Source: SKKY01 sp964622305 (lineage in GTDB: Bacteria > Bacillota > Peptococcia > Peptococcales > SKKY01). Taken from it: a stretch of DNA of 64,000 bases. The DNA is taken from NCBI GenBank assembly GCA_964622305.1, contig CAZUPR010000001.1, positions 1-64,000 on the forward strand. The letters run 5' to 3'. The position numbers and the translations under genes were made by a program. The notes below the pieces were generated by a model, which was given only the letters and a program-made list of their open reading frames with translations, searched no databases and was not told the origin of the DNA. Positions 18,027 to 25,198 of this stretch are shown here, in pieces (position 1 is the stretch's first letter; every line of letters begins with the position of its first letter).

Positions 18027-18761
18027 CTAGATTACAAAACCACCATTAGGGCTTATAATCTGACCCGTTATAAAATCAGCCTCTGATAAAGATAAATAAA
18101 GAGCAAGACTGGCTATATCTTCCGGTTTTCCCAGACGCATAAGAGGAGTGTCCTGGCAAAGACATGAGAGAGATTCAGAAGAAAGCCCCTTATTCATATC
18201 CGTTTCAATAACCCCTGGGGAAATGGAATTTACCTGGATACCAGAAGGGCCAACTTCTTTGGCCAGAGCCTTAGTAAAGCCAATCATACCTGCTTTACTG
18301 GTTGAGTAATGGACTTCGCAAGAAGCTCCTACCATGCCCCAGATTGAAGAGATATTTATAATTTTTCCGGACTTTTTTCGGATCATCTCCGGAAGAGCCC
18401 TTTGGCAGCAATAGAACATCCCCTTAAGGTTAACGTCAATCATTAAATCCCAGTCAGCATCATTAATATCAGAAAAAAGCTTAAACTGACTGATGCCTGC
18501 ATTATTTATTAGAATGTCTGGAGCCGAGAACTTTTCTTCAGTAAAAGAAAATATTTTTTCTACATCTTCTCTTTTAGTAATATCACCTTGTACACCATAG
18601 ATTTGGCAGCCTGCTTGCTGCATCCTCTCTTCAAGGTCTTTTGCTTCCTCAAAGGATTTAAAATAATTAAATATCACCCTATAACCTTTCAGGGCAAAAC
18701 TTTCAGCCATAGAACGACCGATTCCTTTTGCCCCTCCGGTTATTAATACTATTTTATTCAA
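18027..18761 (-). CDS. Short-chain dehydrogenase, probable EF-P 5-aminopentanone reductase (YmfI-like)
   Basis: A 244-residue NAD(P)-dependent SDR with TGGAKGIG (residues 8-15), NNAG, the catalytic Ser-Tyr-Lys in ISSIWG, HYSTSK, and the PG segment SPGVIETDM. The IWGMVGASCEVHYS stretch is closer to the YmfI group, which reduces the 5-aminopentanone on EF-P, than to plain FabG. That substrate is inferred; FabG-type 3-oxoacyl-ACP reduction is the alternative. The start is TTG with a purine-rich ribosome site upstream. It lies 12-21 bp before rarA. Confidence 0.72.
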   Translation of the reverse strand: MNKIVLITGGAKGIGRSMAESFALKGYRVIFNYFKSFEEAKDLEERMQQAGCQIYGVQGDITKREDVEKIFSFTEEKFSAPDILINNAGISQFKLFSDINDADWDLMIDVNLKGMFYCCQRALPEMIRKKSGKIINISSIWGMVGASCEVHYSTSKAGMIGFTKALAKEVGPSGIQVNSISPGVIETDMNKGLSSESLSCLCQDTPLMRLGKPEDIASLALYLSLSEADFITGQIISPNGGFVI

Positions 18762-18787
18762 GACTTCCTACCTTCCTTTTGAGCAAT

Positions 18788-20224
18788 TTAAATTTCAATC
18801 CTGTTTTTACCCAATCTTTTTGCCTTGTAAAGCAATTGGTCAGCCTCTTTTATGATATCTGTCTTATCATTTGTAAGTTCAGCTACACCACCACTTATTG
18901 TAATATAAACTCCTGTCCTTGCAAATATTTCTGCTTCTATTTTACTCCTTATCCTTTCGGCAATGACAAAGGCACTTTTAATATCAGCTTTGAAAATTAT
19001 TAAAAATTCCTCACCACCATAACGGGCTGCTATATCATTTTCTCTTATATTCTCTTTTATTATATTAGCAGTTTCAAGTAAAACCAGGTCACCTTTTTTG
19101 TGACCATAGGTATCATTGACCATTTTAAAATTATCCAGGTCCATCATGGCAAATGAGTATTTTTTGTCATTTTTCTTCTTCTGAATTTCTTCAACCATCT
19201 GACAAACGTATCTGTGATTAAAAAGGCCCGTTAAACCATCCTTATTAGAGATATCTTCCAAAAATTCTATCTGCTCTCTTTCAGAGGATATTTTAAGAGA
19301 AAAGTTTTTATTAACCTCAAAAATCAGAATAATAACAAAAACGATGACTCCAAGGGTAAAAGATGTAATTATTTTTGTTCCCAATTGGGTAGAGACAATT
19401 TCTATCAATGAGGATACCAATAAAAACAAGGTGCCCAAAAGAAGCCCTTTACTGCTTTTTTCATCTCTAAAAGTATTTATCAAAATTAAATAGAAAATAT
19501 AAAGGCCAAGAATTAATGAGACTATATTAACCCCAATTAAAAGCCTGCTGAAAACATAGGGTGGAGCTAAGATAACAATAATCGAATTTATTAAATAAAA
19601 TATAATTCCAAACTTAATCAATGGATCAATTTCTTTATCCAGGTAATTAAAAACAAAGAGAATAAAGAAAACCACTGATAAATAATAGGAGAGATAATCT
19701 CCCTTGATTATTGCAGTCCAGGACAGATCAGGCAAAAAAGTCAAAATCAAAAGATCGGCTGTAAATAATAACCTTACAGCAAGGCCTGCTAAAAATAGTG
19801 AAATATAAACAAAAACCTTTTCTCGGCCAGTGTAATAACCAATACTAAAATAAATAAAAGAAGTGGTAAGAAGGAAGCCAATAATAAGCATATAAGCAGC
19901 ATTTCTGTTTGTGTCTATTTCTTTAATGTTCTCCAGATTGCCTATAATTATATTTTCTCTAATCCCACCCTTATAGTGACTATGATTAGAAACTTCAATT
20001 TTTAGTTCGTTTTTTTCCTCAGAGGGAAGAAAAGAAAAAATCTTTACTTGCGCGGCTGGCTGATGTTGATCCTTAGCCTCCCCAACCTGACCAAGTTGAC
20101 TAATAGGCTGGTCATTAAGATATACTTTATAAGCTGTGTAGATATTATTTAGCTTGAGATAATATATTTCATTGGGATTAAGGATAAGGTTTATACTATA
20201 GCAGCCCATACCATAGCTGCCCAT
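18788..20224 (-). CDS. 7TM-DISM diguanylate cyclase, intact reading frame of a gene disrupted by a frameshift
   Basis: The 478-residue frame encodes the rest of an extracellular beta-sandwich, seven hydrophobic segments (about residues 110-310), a short coiled linker and a GGDEF domain. The active site is GGEEF, with an RxxD inhibitory site (REND) five residues before it and DLDNFKMVNDTYGH metal/substrate motifs, so the cyclase itself looks functional. The frame is open upstream of this ATG to 20296 and continues the domain (KSFYVKIPGKW), while the signal sequence and true start are in another frame at 20423. No good ribosome site precedes the ATG at 20224, so this is probably a broken or mis-sequenced gene. 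Confidence 0.82.
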   Translation of the reverse strand: MGSYGMGCYSINLILNPNEIYYLKLNNIYTAYKVYLNDQPISQLGQVGEAKDQHQPAAQVKIFSFLPSEEKNELKIEVSNHSHYKGGIRENIIIGNLENIKEIDTNRNAAYMLIIGFLLTTSFIYFSIGYYTGREKVFVYISLFLAGLAVRLLFTADLLILTFLPDLSWTAIIKGDYLSYYLSVVFFILFVFNYLDKEIDPLIKFGIIFYLINSIIVILAPPYVFSRLLIGVNIVSLILGLYIFYLILINTFRDEKSSKGLLLGTLFLLVSSLIEIVSTQLGTKIITSFTLGVIVFVIILIFEVNKNFSLKISSEREQIEFLEDISNKDGLTGLFNHRYVCQMVEEIQKKKNDKKYSFAMMDLDNFKMVNDTYGHKKGDLVLLETANIIKENIRENDIAARYGGEEFLIIFKADIKSAFVIAERIRSKIEAEIFARTGVYITISGGVAELTNDKTDIIKEADQLLYKAKRLGKNRIEI

Positions 20225-20282
20225 TTTTTTACCATCTAAGGAATAATTATTCCATTTGCCTGGTATTTTTACATAAAAAGAC

Positions 20283-20423
20283 TTATCCTCTTTCCTTTAT
20301 ATCGAAAAATCCTTCTTTAACTGAGGCATTTACAGGTTGTATTCTGTCTATAAGAATAAGTGAAAAAAGTATTAAAAGAAGTAAAAAAACTGCTCTAATA
20401 ATTTTTCCTTTGTTAAAAACCAT
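20283..20423 (-). pseudogene. N-terminal signal-anchor fragment of the frameshifted diguanylate cyclase
   Basis: From an ATG at 20423 with AAGGGG nine bases upstream, a 46-residue frame reads MVFNKGKIIRAV, a hydrophobic segment, then NASVKEGFFDIKE before a TAA at 20283-20285. GFFDIKE is the normal start of a 7TM-DISM extracellular domain and should continue into KSFYVKIPGKW in the next frame. Removing one base between 20283 and 20296 joins the two into one protein. Confidence 0.78.
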
Positions 20424-20481
20424 TGCTATCATCCCCTTATAGGCAATTGGTCACAAATCCTTACCTTATTTTCTTAATTTC

Positions 20482-20513
20482 TAAAAAAAAAGAACCTTTT
20501 CAGGCTCTTTTCT
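20482..20513 (-). terminator. Intrinsic terminator after trxA
   Basis: Minus transcript forms an AAAAGAGCC/GGTTCTTTT stem with one G-U pair, then a run of nine T. It separates trxA from the diguanylate cyclase gene. Confidence 0.85.
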
Positions 20514-20545
20514 AAATAATCATTTTAAATTTTAACTAGTAAAAG

Positions 20546-20863
20546 TTAGATGGCAGCTTCAATAAATTTAATTAATTCTTCTTTAGGAGTAAAGCCAATT
20601 GTTCTTGCGACTTCTGCCCCGTCTTTAAAGAGAATCATTGTAGGGATACTCATAACACCATATTTTTGCGCATATAGCTGGTTATCATCAACATTTAACT
20701 TTCCAACATTAACTTTTCCATCCATATCTGCTGCCAGAGCTTCAACAACTGGTCCTACCATTTTACAAGGTCCACACCAGGGAGCCCAAAAGTCCACAAA
20801 AACTGGCTTGTCTGATTTTAAAACTTCACTTTCAAAATTTGCATCTGTAAATTCTTTTAACAT
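20546..20863 (-). CDS. trxA: Thioredoxin
   Basis: A classic 105-residue thioredoxin: WAPWCGPCKM with the redox pair C30/C33, the cis-proline in SIPTMILFKDG, and a C-terminal GFTPKEEL helix. It reduces protein disulfides and persulfides in the cytoplasm. The ATG follows GGAGGAGG. It lies 18 bp after a CsoR-family repressor gene and shares its promoter, so its expression is probably controlled by that regulator. A strong terminator follows. Confidence 0.97.
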   Translation of the reverse strand: MLKEFTDANFESEVLKSDKPVFVDFWAPWCGPCKMVGPVVEALAADMDGKVNVGKLNVDDNQLYAQKYGVMSIPTMILFKDGAEVARTIGFTPKEELIKFIEAAI

Positions 20864-20881
20864 TCTAACTTCCTCCTCCTA

Positions 20882-21157
20882 TTATCTGGTAAAAATTGAT
20901 AAAGTTCTCATTAATTCTTCCATCTTGTCATTTTCATCATAACCTTCTCTTGAGGATTTGAAACACTCTTGAGCATAGTTTTCAAAAATTAAGAGGCCTG
21001 ATTTATTCAAGGCAGACTTTACAGCTGCAACTTGAATTAAAATATCTGAGCAAGGAGCCTGGTTTTCTACCATTTTTTGGATACCCCTTATTTGCCCTTC
21101 AATTTTTTTGAGCCTGGTAATAATATTTTTTTCCAGCTCTTCTCTTTTATCATTCAT
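20882..21157 (-). CDS. CsoR/FrmR-family (DUF156) transcriptional repressor with a Cys-Tyr-Cys sensor site
   Basis: The 91-residue all-helical protein has the family core RLKKIEGQIRGI, then C36 in PCSDILIQVAAVKSAL and C65 in NYAQEC. In copper-sensing CsoR the third ligand is a histidine at the position that is Y61 here, so the copper site is incomplete. A thiol-only pair is the layout of persulfide-sensing CstR-like members. A pseudo-palindrome (21162-21178) overlaps its own ribosome site and start of transcription, indicating autoregulation. trxA follows in the same unit. Family is certain; the signal (persulfide, other oxidant or other metal) is inferred. Confidence 0.88.
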   Translation of the reverse strand: MNDKREELEKNIITRLKKIEGQIRGIQKMVENQAPCSDILIQVAAVKSALNKSGLLIFENYAQECFKSSREGYDENDKMEELMRTLSIFTR

Positions 21158-21161
21158 TTCA

Positions 21162-21178
21162 ATACCCCCATACGGTAT
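21162..21178. promoter_or_regulatory. Probable CsoR/CstR-type operator
   Basis: ATACCCCCATACGGTAT is a pseudo-inverted repeat (ATACC...GGTAT, G/C-rich centre) like operators of this family. It covers the predicted transcription start and lies 4 bp before the regulator's ATG. Confidence 0.75.
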
Positions 21179-21183
21179 ATCTA

Positions 21184-21212
21184 ATGATACTAAGTCTTAC
21201 TTTATTTGTCAA
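21184..21212 (-). promoter_or_regulatory. Promoter of the CsoR-family regulator-trxA operon
   Basis: Minus-strand TTGACA (21212-21207), 17-bp spacer, TATCAT (21189-21184). The -35 hexamer contains the tcdA stop codon. The predicted start, near 21177, falls in the operator. Confidence 0.82.
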
Positions 21213-21898
21213 GTATTTACTATTTGATTAATTACCCTTTCTGCCAGTTTTAAGCCTCCCTGACCAGGAACATAAGCAACAGAGGCAATATTACGGTCGC
21301 TTACAGTCACATCAGTTGGAGATGCAGAAAAAAGAACTTCTACACCCTTATAGATACCCTCTTCTTTAAGCTTCTTTCTTAGTTTTCTGGCCAAAGGACA
21401 TCCATGACTTTTACTTATATCATCAATTTTATAATCTTTAAAGGCATAACGGTTTCCTGTACCCATGCTGGAAATTATTTTCAGGTCATTCTGCAGGCAA
21501 TATTTAATAATTGCTATTTTACCATCAATATCATCAATAGCATCAACAACATAATCAGAATCTAAAGGAATAAAAGCAGCTGCATTACTTTGATCTGCTC
21601 TTTCTGCAAATTTTCTAACTTTAACATCTGGATTTATAAGCTTCATTCTTTTTTCTGCTGCATCAACCTTATATTCACCAAGATTGTCCCTTAAGGCTAT
21701 AAGCTGGCGATTAAGGTTAGTTATATTTATAGTATCGTAGTCAACCAGTACAAAATCTTCTACCCCTGATCTTACCAGGGCTTCCAGGGCATATGATCCA
21801 ACCCCTCCTACACCAAAAAGTACTATTCTGCTTTTTTGAAGTTTGTTTACTTTCTCCTGGCCAAAAAGGAGTCTTGTTCTGGTAAGAAAATCTTCCAT
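21209..21898 (-). CDS. tcdA: tRNA threonylcarbamoyladenosine dehydratase TcdA (CsdL/YgdL)
   Basis: A ThiF/E1-like enzyme of 229 residues that uses ATP to cyclise t6A37 to ct6A37 in ANN-decoding tRNAs. LFGVGGVGSYALEALVRSG is the nucleotide-binding loop, followed by YDTINITNLNRQ, DAIDDIDGK and SSMGTGNR. The start at 21898 (MEDFLTRT) follows AGGTGAT and matches the family; the 63-codon extension upstream in the same frame is the 6S RNA gene. Position after aspS and 6S RNA mirrors B. subtilis yrvM. Confidence 0.93.
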   Translation of the reverse strand: MEDFLTRTRLLFGQEKVNKLQKSRIVLFGVGGVGSYALEALVRSGVEDFVLVDYDTINITNLNRQLIALRDNLGEYKVDAAEKRMKLINPDVKVRKFAERADQSNAAAFIPLDSDYVVDAIDDIDGKIAIIKYCLQNDLKIISSMGTGNRYAFKDYKIDDISKSHGCPLARKLRKKLKEEGIYKGVEVLFSASPTDVTVSDRNIASVAYVPGQGGLKLAERVINQIVNT

Positions 21899-21922
21899 TT
21901 TAATCACCTGTTTTTTTATATA

Positions 21923-22102
21923 GAAAAACCCCACAATGCCGCTTTCCCAGTTTATATTTGAACCTGCCCAAGCAGGTGGGTGTCCTCTCATTCGCTTCTT
22001 AAGTCCATTGAAGGCTTTTATTCCACGAACAAAGTCAGACTCCCAATAAAAATGTGTTGGCTCAAATAAAAACCAGTTTATGCGCACACCGCAGGGTTTC
22101 TT
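21923..22102 (-). ncRNA. ssrS: 6S RNA (ssrS/bsrA type)
   Basis: About 180 nt with its own promoter. The ends pair: ACCCTGCGGTG near 22098 with CATTGTGGGGT near 21938 form an 11-bp closing stem with some G-U pairs. The 3' half carries GACACCCACCT followed by AGGTTCAA, a conserved 6S hairpin. The middle has the long imperfect stem and open bubble expected to mimic promoter DNA for the sigma-A RNA polymerase. It lies between aspS and tcdA, the same neighbours as B. subtilis 6S-1. The 3' end is set at the T-run by 21923 and is approximate. Confidence 0.85.
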
Positions 22103-22108
22103 AATAAA

Positions 22109-22137
22109 ATTTTATCATATTTGGCCTTATTTAACAA
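22109..22137 (-). promoter_or_regulatory. Promoter of 6S RNA
   Basis: Minus-strand TTGTTA (22137-22132), 17-bp spacer, TAAAAT (22114-22109), placing the start near 22102, at the 5' edge of the closing stem. Confidence 0.75.
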
Positions 22138-22153
22138 TAAAGCCTGGTTAAAT

Positions 22154-23935
22154 CTATTTTTTTTCTTTCACATTTAGTTTAATATGAAGTTCCTTTAGTT
22201 GCTTGTCGGCAACATCTGATGGAGCGTTTGTCATTAAATCAGTAGCACTTTGAGTTTTTGGAAAAGGAATTACCTCACGGATACTATCTTTTTTAGCCAT
22301 AAGCATTACTAATCTGTCTATACCAAAAGCCAGTCCACCATGTGGAGGGGTTCCGTATTCAAAAGCATCCAATAAATAGCCAAACTTTTCTTTTGCCTCT
22401 TGTTCAGAAAGTCCAAGAAGGGCAAACATTTTTTCCTGTAAATCTCTATTATAAATTCTTAGACTTCCTCCACCGATTTCAACGCCGTTTAGGACCATAT
22501 CATAAGCTTCAGCTCTGATTTGACCAGCCTTATCACTTGTCATCAGTTCAATATCTTCTTTTATAGGTGATGTAAAAGGATGGTGCATTGCAGTATATCT
22601 TTTTTCATCTTCATCCCATTCAAGAAGTGGGAAATCAATAACCCAAAGAAGGTTTAGTTCATCTTCATCAATCAAATTCTTAATTTTAGCAATTTCAATT
22701 CTTAAGTGCCCAAGACTTTCTGCAACAACAACTGGTTTATCAGCAACAAAAAGTAAAAGGTCGCCATCTTCTGCCTGCAGACGGTCAAGAATAGCCTGCA
22801 TCTGCTCCTGGTTAAAGAATTTAGCTATTGGTGATCTGACCTCGCCGTTTTCAACAATAATATAAGCTAAACCTTTAGCACCATAAATTGCAGCATACTT
22901 GGTTAAATCATCTATTTCTTTCCTGGAGAAGCCTGCGCAAGCCTTGGCATTAATAGCTTTTACTTGGCCGCCAGCCTTTGCAATGTCAGCAAAAACTTTA
23001 AAATCGCTTGCTGCAGCTATATCAGTTAAATCTCTTAATTCCATGCCAAAACGCAAATCAGGCTTATCAGAACCATACTTATCTATTGCTTCAGCATAGG
23101 TCATCCTTCTAAGAGGTAGCTTAACCTCTCTGCCCAGAGCTTCTTTAAAAACATAAGCAACAAGCTCTTCATTAAGAGTTAAGATATCATCTTTATCCAT
23201 AAAAGAAACTTCCATATCAAGCTGAGTAAATTCTGGCTGACGGTCGGCTCTTAAATCCTCGTCCCTGAAGCAACGGGCAATTTGAAAGTATTTTTCATAG
23301 CCTGCAACCATTAGAAGCTGCTTAAATAATTGAGGTGATTGGGGCAGAGCATAGAAAGAGCCTGGGTTTACCCTGCTTGGAACCAGATAGTCTCTGGCAC
23401 CTTCTGGTGAACTTTTTGTAAGTATTGGCGTTTCTATTTCTAAGAAATCTTTTTTGTCTAAAAAGTCTCTGATAGCTTTAATGGTTTTGTGCCTTAGAAT
23501 GAGATTCTTTTGCATTTCTGGTCTTCTTAAATCCAGATATCTGTATCTGAGGCGGACGCTTTCATCTACATCAATATCATCAGAAATCATAAAAGGTGGA
23601 GTTTTTGAACGATTTAGAAGCTCTAAATTTTCTGCAAAAATTTCTACCTGACCTGTTTTAAGCTTGTCATTATACATATCTTCTGGTCTGAGTCTTACTC
23701 TTCCCTTTATAGCAACAACATACTCATTTCTGATTTGTTCAGCAAGTGAAAATACCTCCTGGCCCAAGTCTGGGTTAAATACTACCTGGCAGACAGCTGA
23801 CCTATCTCTTAAATCCAAGAAAATTAGCCCCCCATGGTCCCTTCTTTTTTGTACCCAACCTGTAAGGACAACCTCCTGACCATCAAGCTCTTTTTGCATT
23901 TCAATAATTTTGTGTGTTCTTTTTAATTCAATCAT
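22154..23935 (-). CDS. aspS: Aspartyl-tRNA synthetase (bacterial type)
   Basis: A 593-residue class IIb synthetase. An OB-fold anticodon-binding domain (VLTGWVQKRRDHGGLIFLDLRD) is followed by the catalytic core with RYRYLDLRR, PEGARDYLVPSR, QSPQLFKQ and RCFRDEDLRADRQPEF. The bacterial GAD insertion precedes motif 3 (GGLAFGIDRLVML). It starts 3 bp after hisS, so the two synthetases are one message. No T-box leader is present. Confidence 0.97.
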   Translation of the reverse strand: MIELKRTHKIIEMQKELDGQEVVLTGWVQKRRDHGGLIFLDLRDRSAVCQVVFNPDLGQEVFSLAEQIRNEYVVAIKGRVRLRPEDMYNDKLKTGQVEIFAENLELLNRSKTPPFMISDDIDVDESVRLRYRYLDLRRPEMQKNLILRHKTIKAIRDFLDKKDFLEIETPILTKSSPEGARDYLVPSRVNPGSFYALPQSPQLFKQLLMVAGYEKYFQIARCFRDEDLRADRQPEFTQLDMEVSFMDKDDILTLNEELVAYVFKEALGREVKLPLRRMTYAEAIDKYGSDKPDLRFGMELRDLTDIAAASDFKVFADIAKAGGQVKAINAKACAGFSRKEIDDLTKYAAIYGAKGLAYIIVENGEVRSPIAKFFNQEQMQAILDRLQAEDGDLLLFVADKPVVVAESLGHLRIEIAKIKNLIDEDELNLLWVIDFPLLEWDEDEKRYTAMHHPFTSPIKEDIELMTSDKAGQIRAEAYDMVLNGVEIGGGSLRIYNRDLQEKMFALLGLSEQEAKEKFGYLLDAFEYGTPPHGGLAFGIDRLVMLMAKKDSIREVIPFPKTQSATDLMTNAPSDVADKQLKELHIKLNVKEKK

Positions 23936-23938
23936 CCT

Positions 23939-25198
23939 TTATTGCTCCCCCTCAAGATTTTCTAAAAAAGTGGTTAAATCAATTTCTTCCTGATTTCCAC
24001 TAATCATATCCCTTAACATTATACTGCCATTTTTAATTTCATTTTCGCCAATAATTATTGTATGTTTTGCCTTTAGTTTATCAGCTGCCTTTAATCTGTT
24101 TTTAAAAGATTTGTTTTGGTAATCAAACTCTGTGTAAAAAGATTTTTCCCTCAACATATTTGCCAGCTTAAAGACTCTGATTTCGGCTTCTTTTCCCATA
24201 CCAATAATATAATAATCTAAAGTCCTGGGGGAATCTACTTCTATTTTTCTCTCTTCCATAAGAAGAAGTATTCTTTCCATGCCCATGGCAAAACCTATGC
24301 CTGGAACATCTATCTTTCCTATAGATCCGACAAGTCCATTGTAGCGTCCTCCGCCGCAGACTGTTCCCTGGGCAGCAAATTCTTTGGCTATTATTTCAAA
24401 AGCTGTATTGGTGTAATAATCCAGCCCTCTGACCATTCGTGGATTTTCCAAATATTTTATGCCTGATGAAGTCAAAAGTTCCTTAACATTTGCATAATGC
24501 GGGCCACAATCATCACAAAGGTAATCAGTAATTATTGGGGCTCCTTCTGAAACTTTTTGGCAGCTTTCATTCTTACAGTCCAAAATCCGTAAAGGATTTC
24601 TTTCCAGCCTGTCCAGGCAGGCGGAACAAAGCTGATCTTTTTTATCTGAAAAATAAGCTTGCAGGGCTTTGGTGTATAAAGGTTTGCATTCAGGGCAACC
24701 AACAGAATTTATATGTAGTTCCAGGCTATCCAAACCTATTCTTTTAAGAATAAAAAGAGCCAGTTTGATAACATCAGCATCAGTGACAGCCTCAGATGAG
24801 CCTAAGAACTCAACACCGTATTGATTAAATTGTTTATATCTGCCCTTTTGTGGTCTTTCATATCTGAACATAGGCCCCATGTAATATAGTTTTCTTACTG
24901 CTCCGTCGCCGTACATTTTATTTTCTAAAAAAGCCCGGCAAACACTGGCAGTCCCCTCTGGACGCAAGGTGATACTTCTGTCTCCCTTATCTTTAAAGGT
25001 GTACATTTCTTTTCCTACTATATCAGTTGTATCACCAACACCTCTGATAAACAATTCTGTGTGTTCAAAAAAAGGTGTTCTTATTTCCTGGTAACCAAAA
25101 GTTTCTGAAGCCTGCCTTAAGAGTTTTTCCAAATAATGCCATCTTCCCATCTCTTCAGGCAAAATATCATTGGTTCCTTTGGGTCTTCTAATTTCCAT
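23939..25198 (-). CDS. hisS: Histidyl-tRNA synthetase
   Basis: A 419-residue class II synthetase beginning with RRPKGTNDILPEE. It has motif 2 RYERPQKGRYKQFNQYGVE, the histidine-binding VRGLDYYTNTAFE and VCGGGRYNGL, and motif 3 GFAMGMERILLL, then an anticodon-binding C-terminus. A zinc-ribbon-like CPECKP...CSAC...CKNESC...CDDC insertion is visible at about residues 167-230. It overlaps hemZ by 11 bp and precedes aspS by 3 bp. Confidence 0.97.
   Translation of the reverse strand: MEIRRPKGTNDILPEEMGRWHYLEKLLRQASETFGYQEIRTPFFEHTELFIRGVGDTTDIVGKEMYTFKDKGDRSITLRPEGTASVCRAFLENKMYGDGAVRKLYYMGPMFRYERPQKGRYKQFNQYGVEFLGSSEAVTDADVIKLALFILKRIGLDSLELHINSVGCPECKPLYTKALQAYFSDKKDQLCSACLDRLERNPLRILDCKNESCQKVSEGAPIITDYLCDDCGPHYANVKELLTSSGIKYLENPRMVRGLDYYTNTAFEIIAKEFAAQGTVCGGGRYNGLVGSIGKIDVPGIGFAMGMERILLLMEERKIEVDSPRTLDYYIIGMGKEAEIRVFKLANMLREKSFYTEFDYQNKSFKNRLKAADKLKAKHTIIIGENEIKNGSIMLRDMISGNQEEIDLTTFLENLEGEQ

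Noticed and set aside
21899..22087. 63-codon N-terminal extension of tcdA
   Set aside because: This stretch is the 6S RNA gene; TcdA family starts at MEDFLTRT with AGGTGAT before it.
22117..22144. GGCTTTAT/ATAAGGCC hairpin after aspS as a terminator
   Set aside because: Eight-bp stem but no T-run follows on the minus transcript; it overlaps the 6S promoter spacer and is more likely coincidental.
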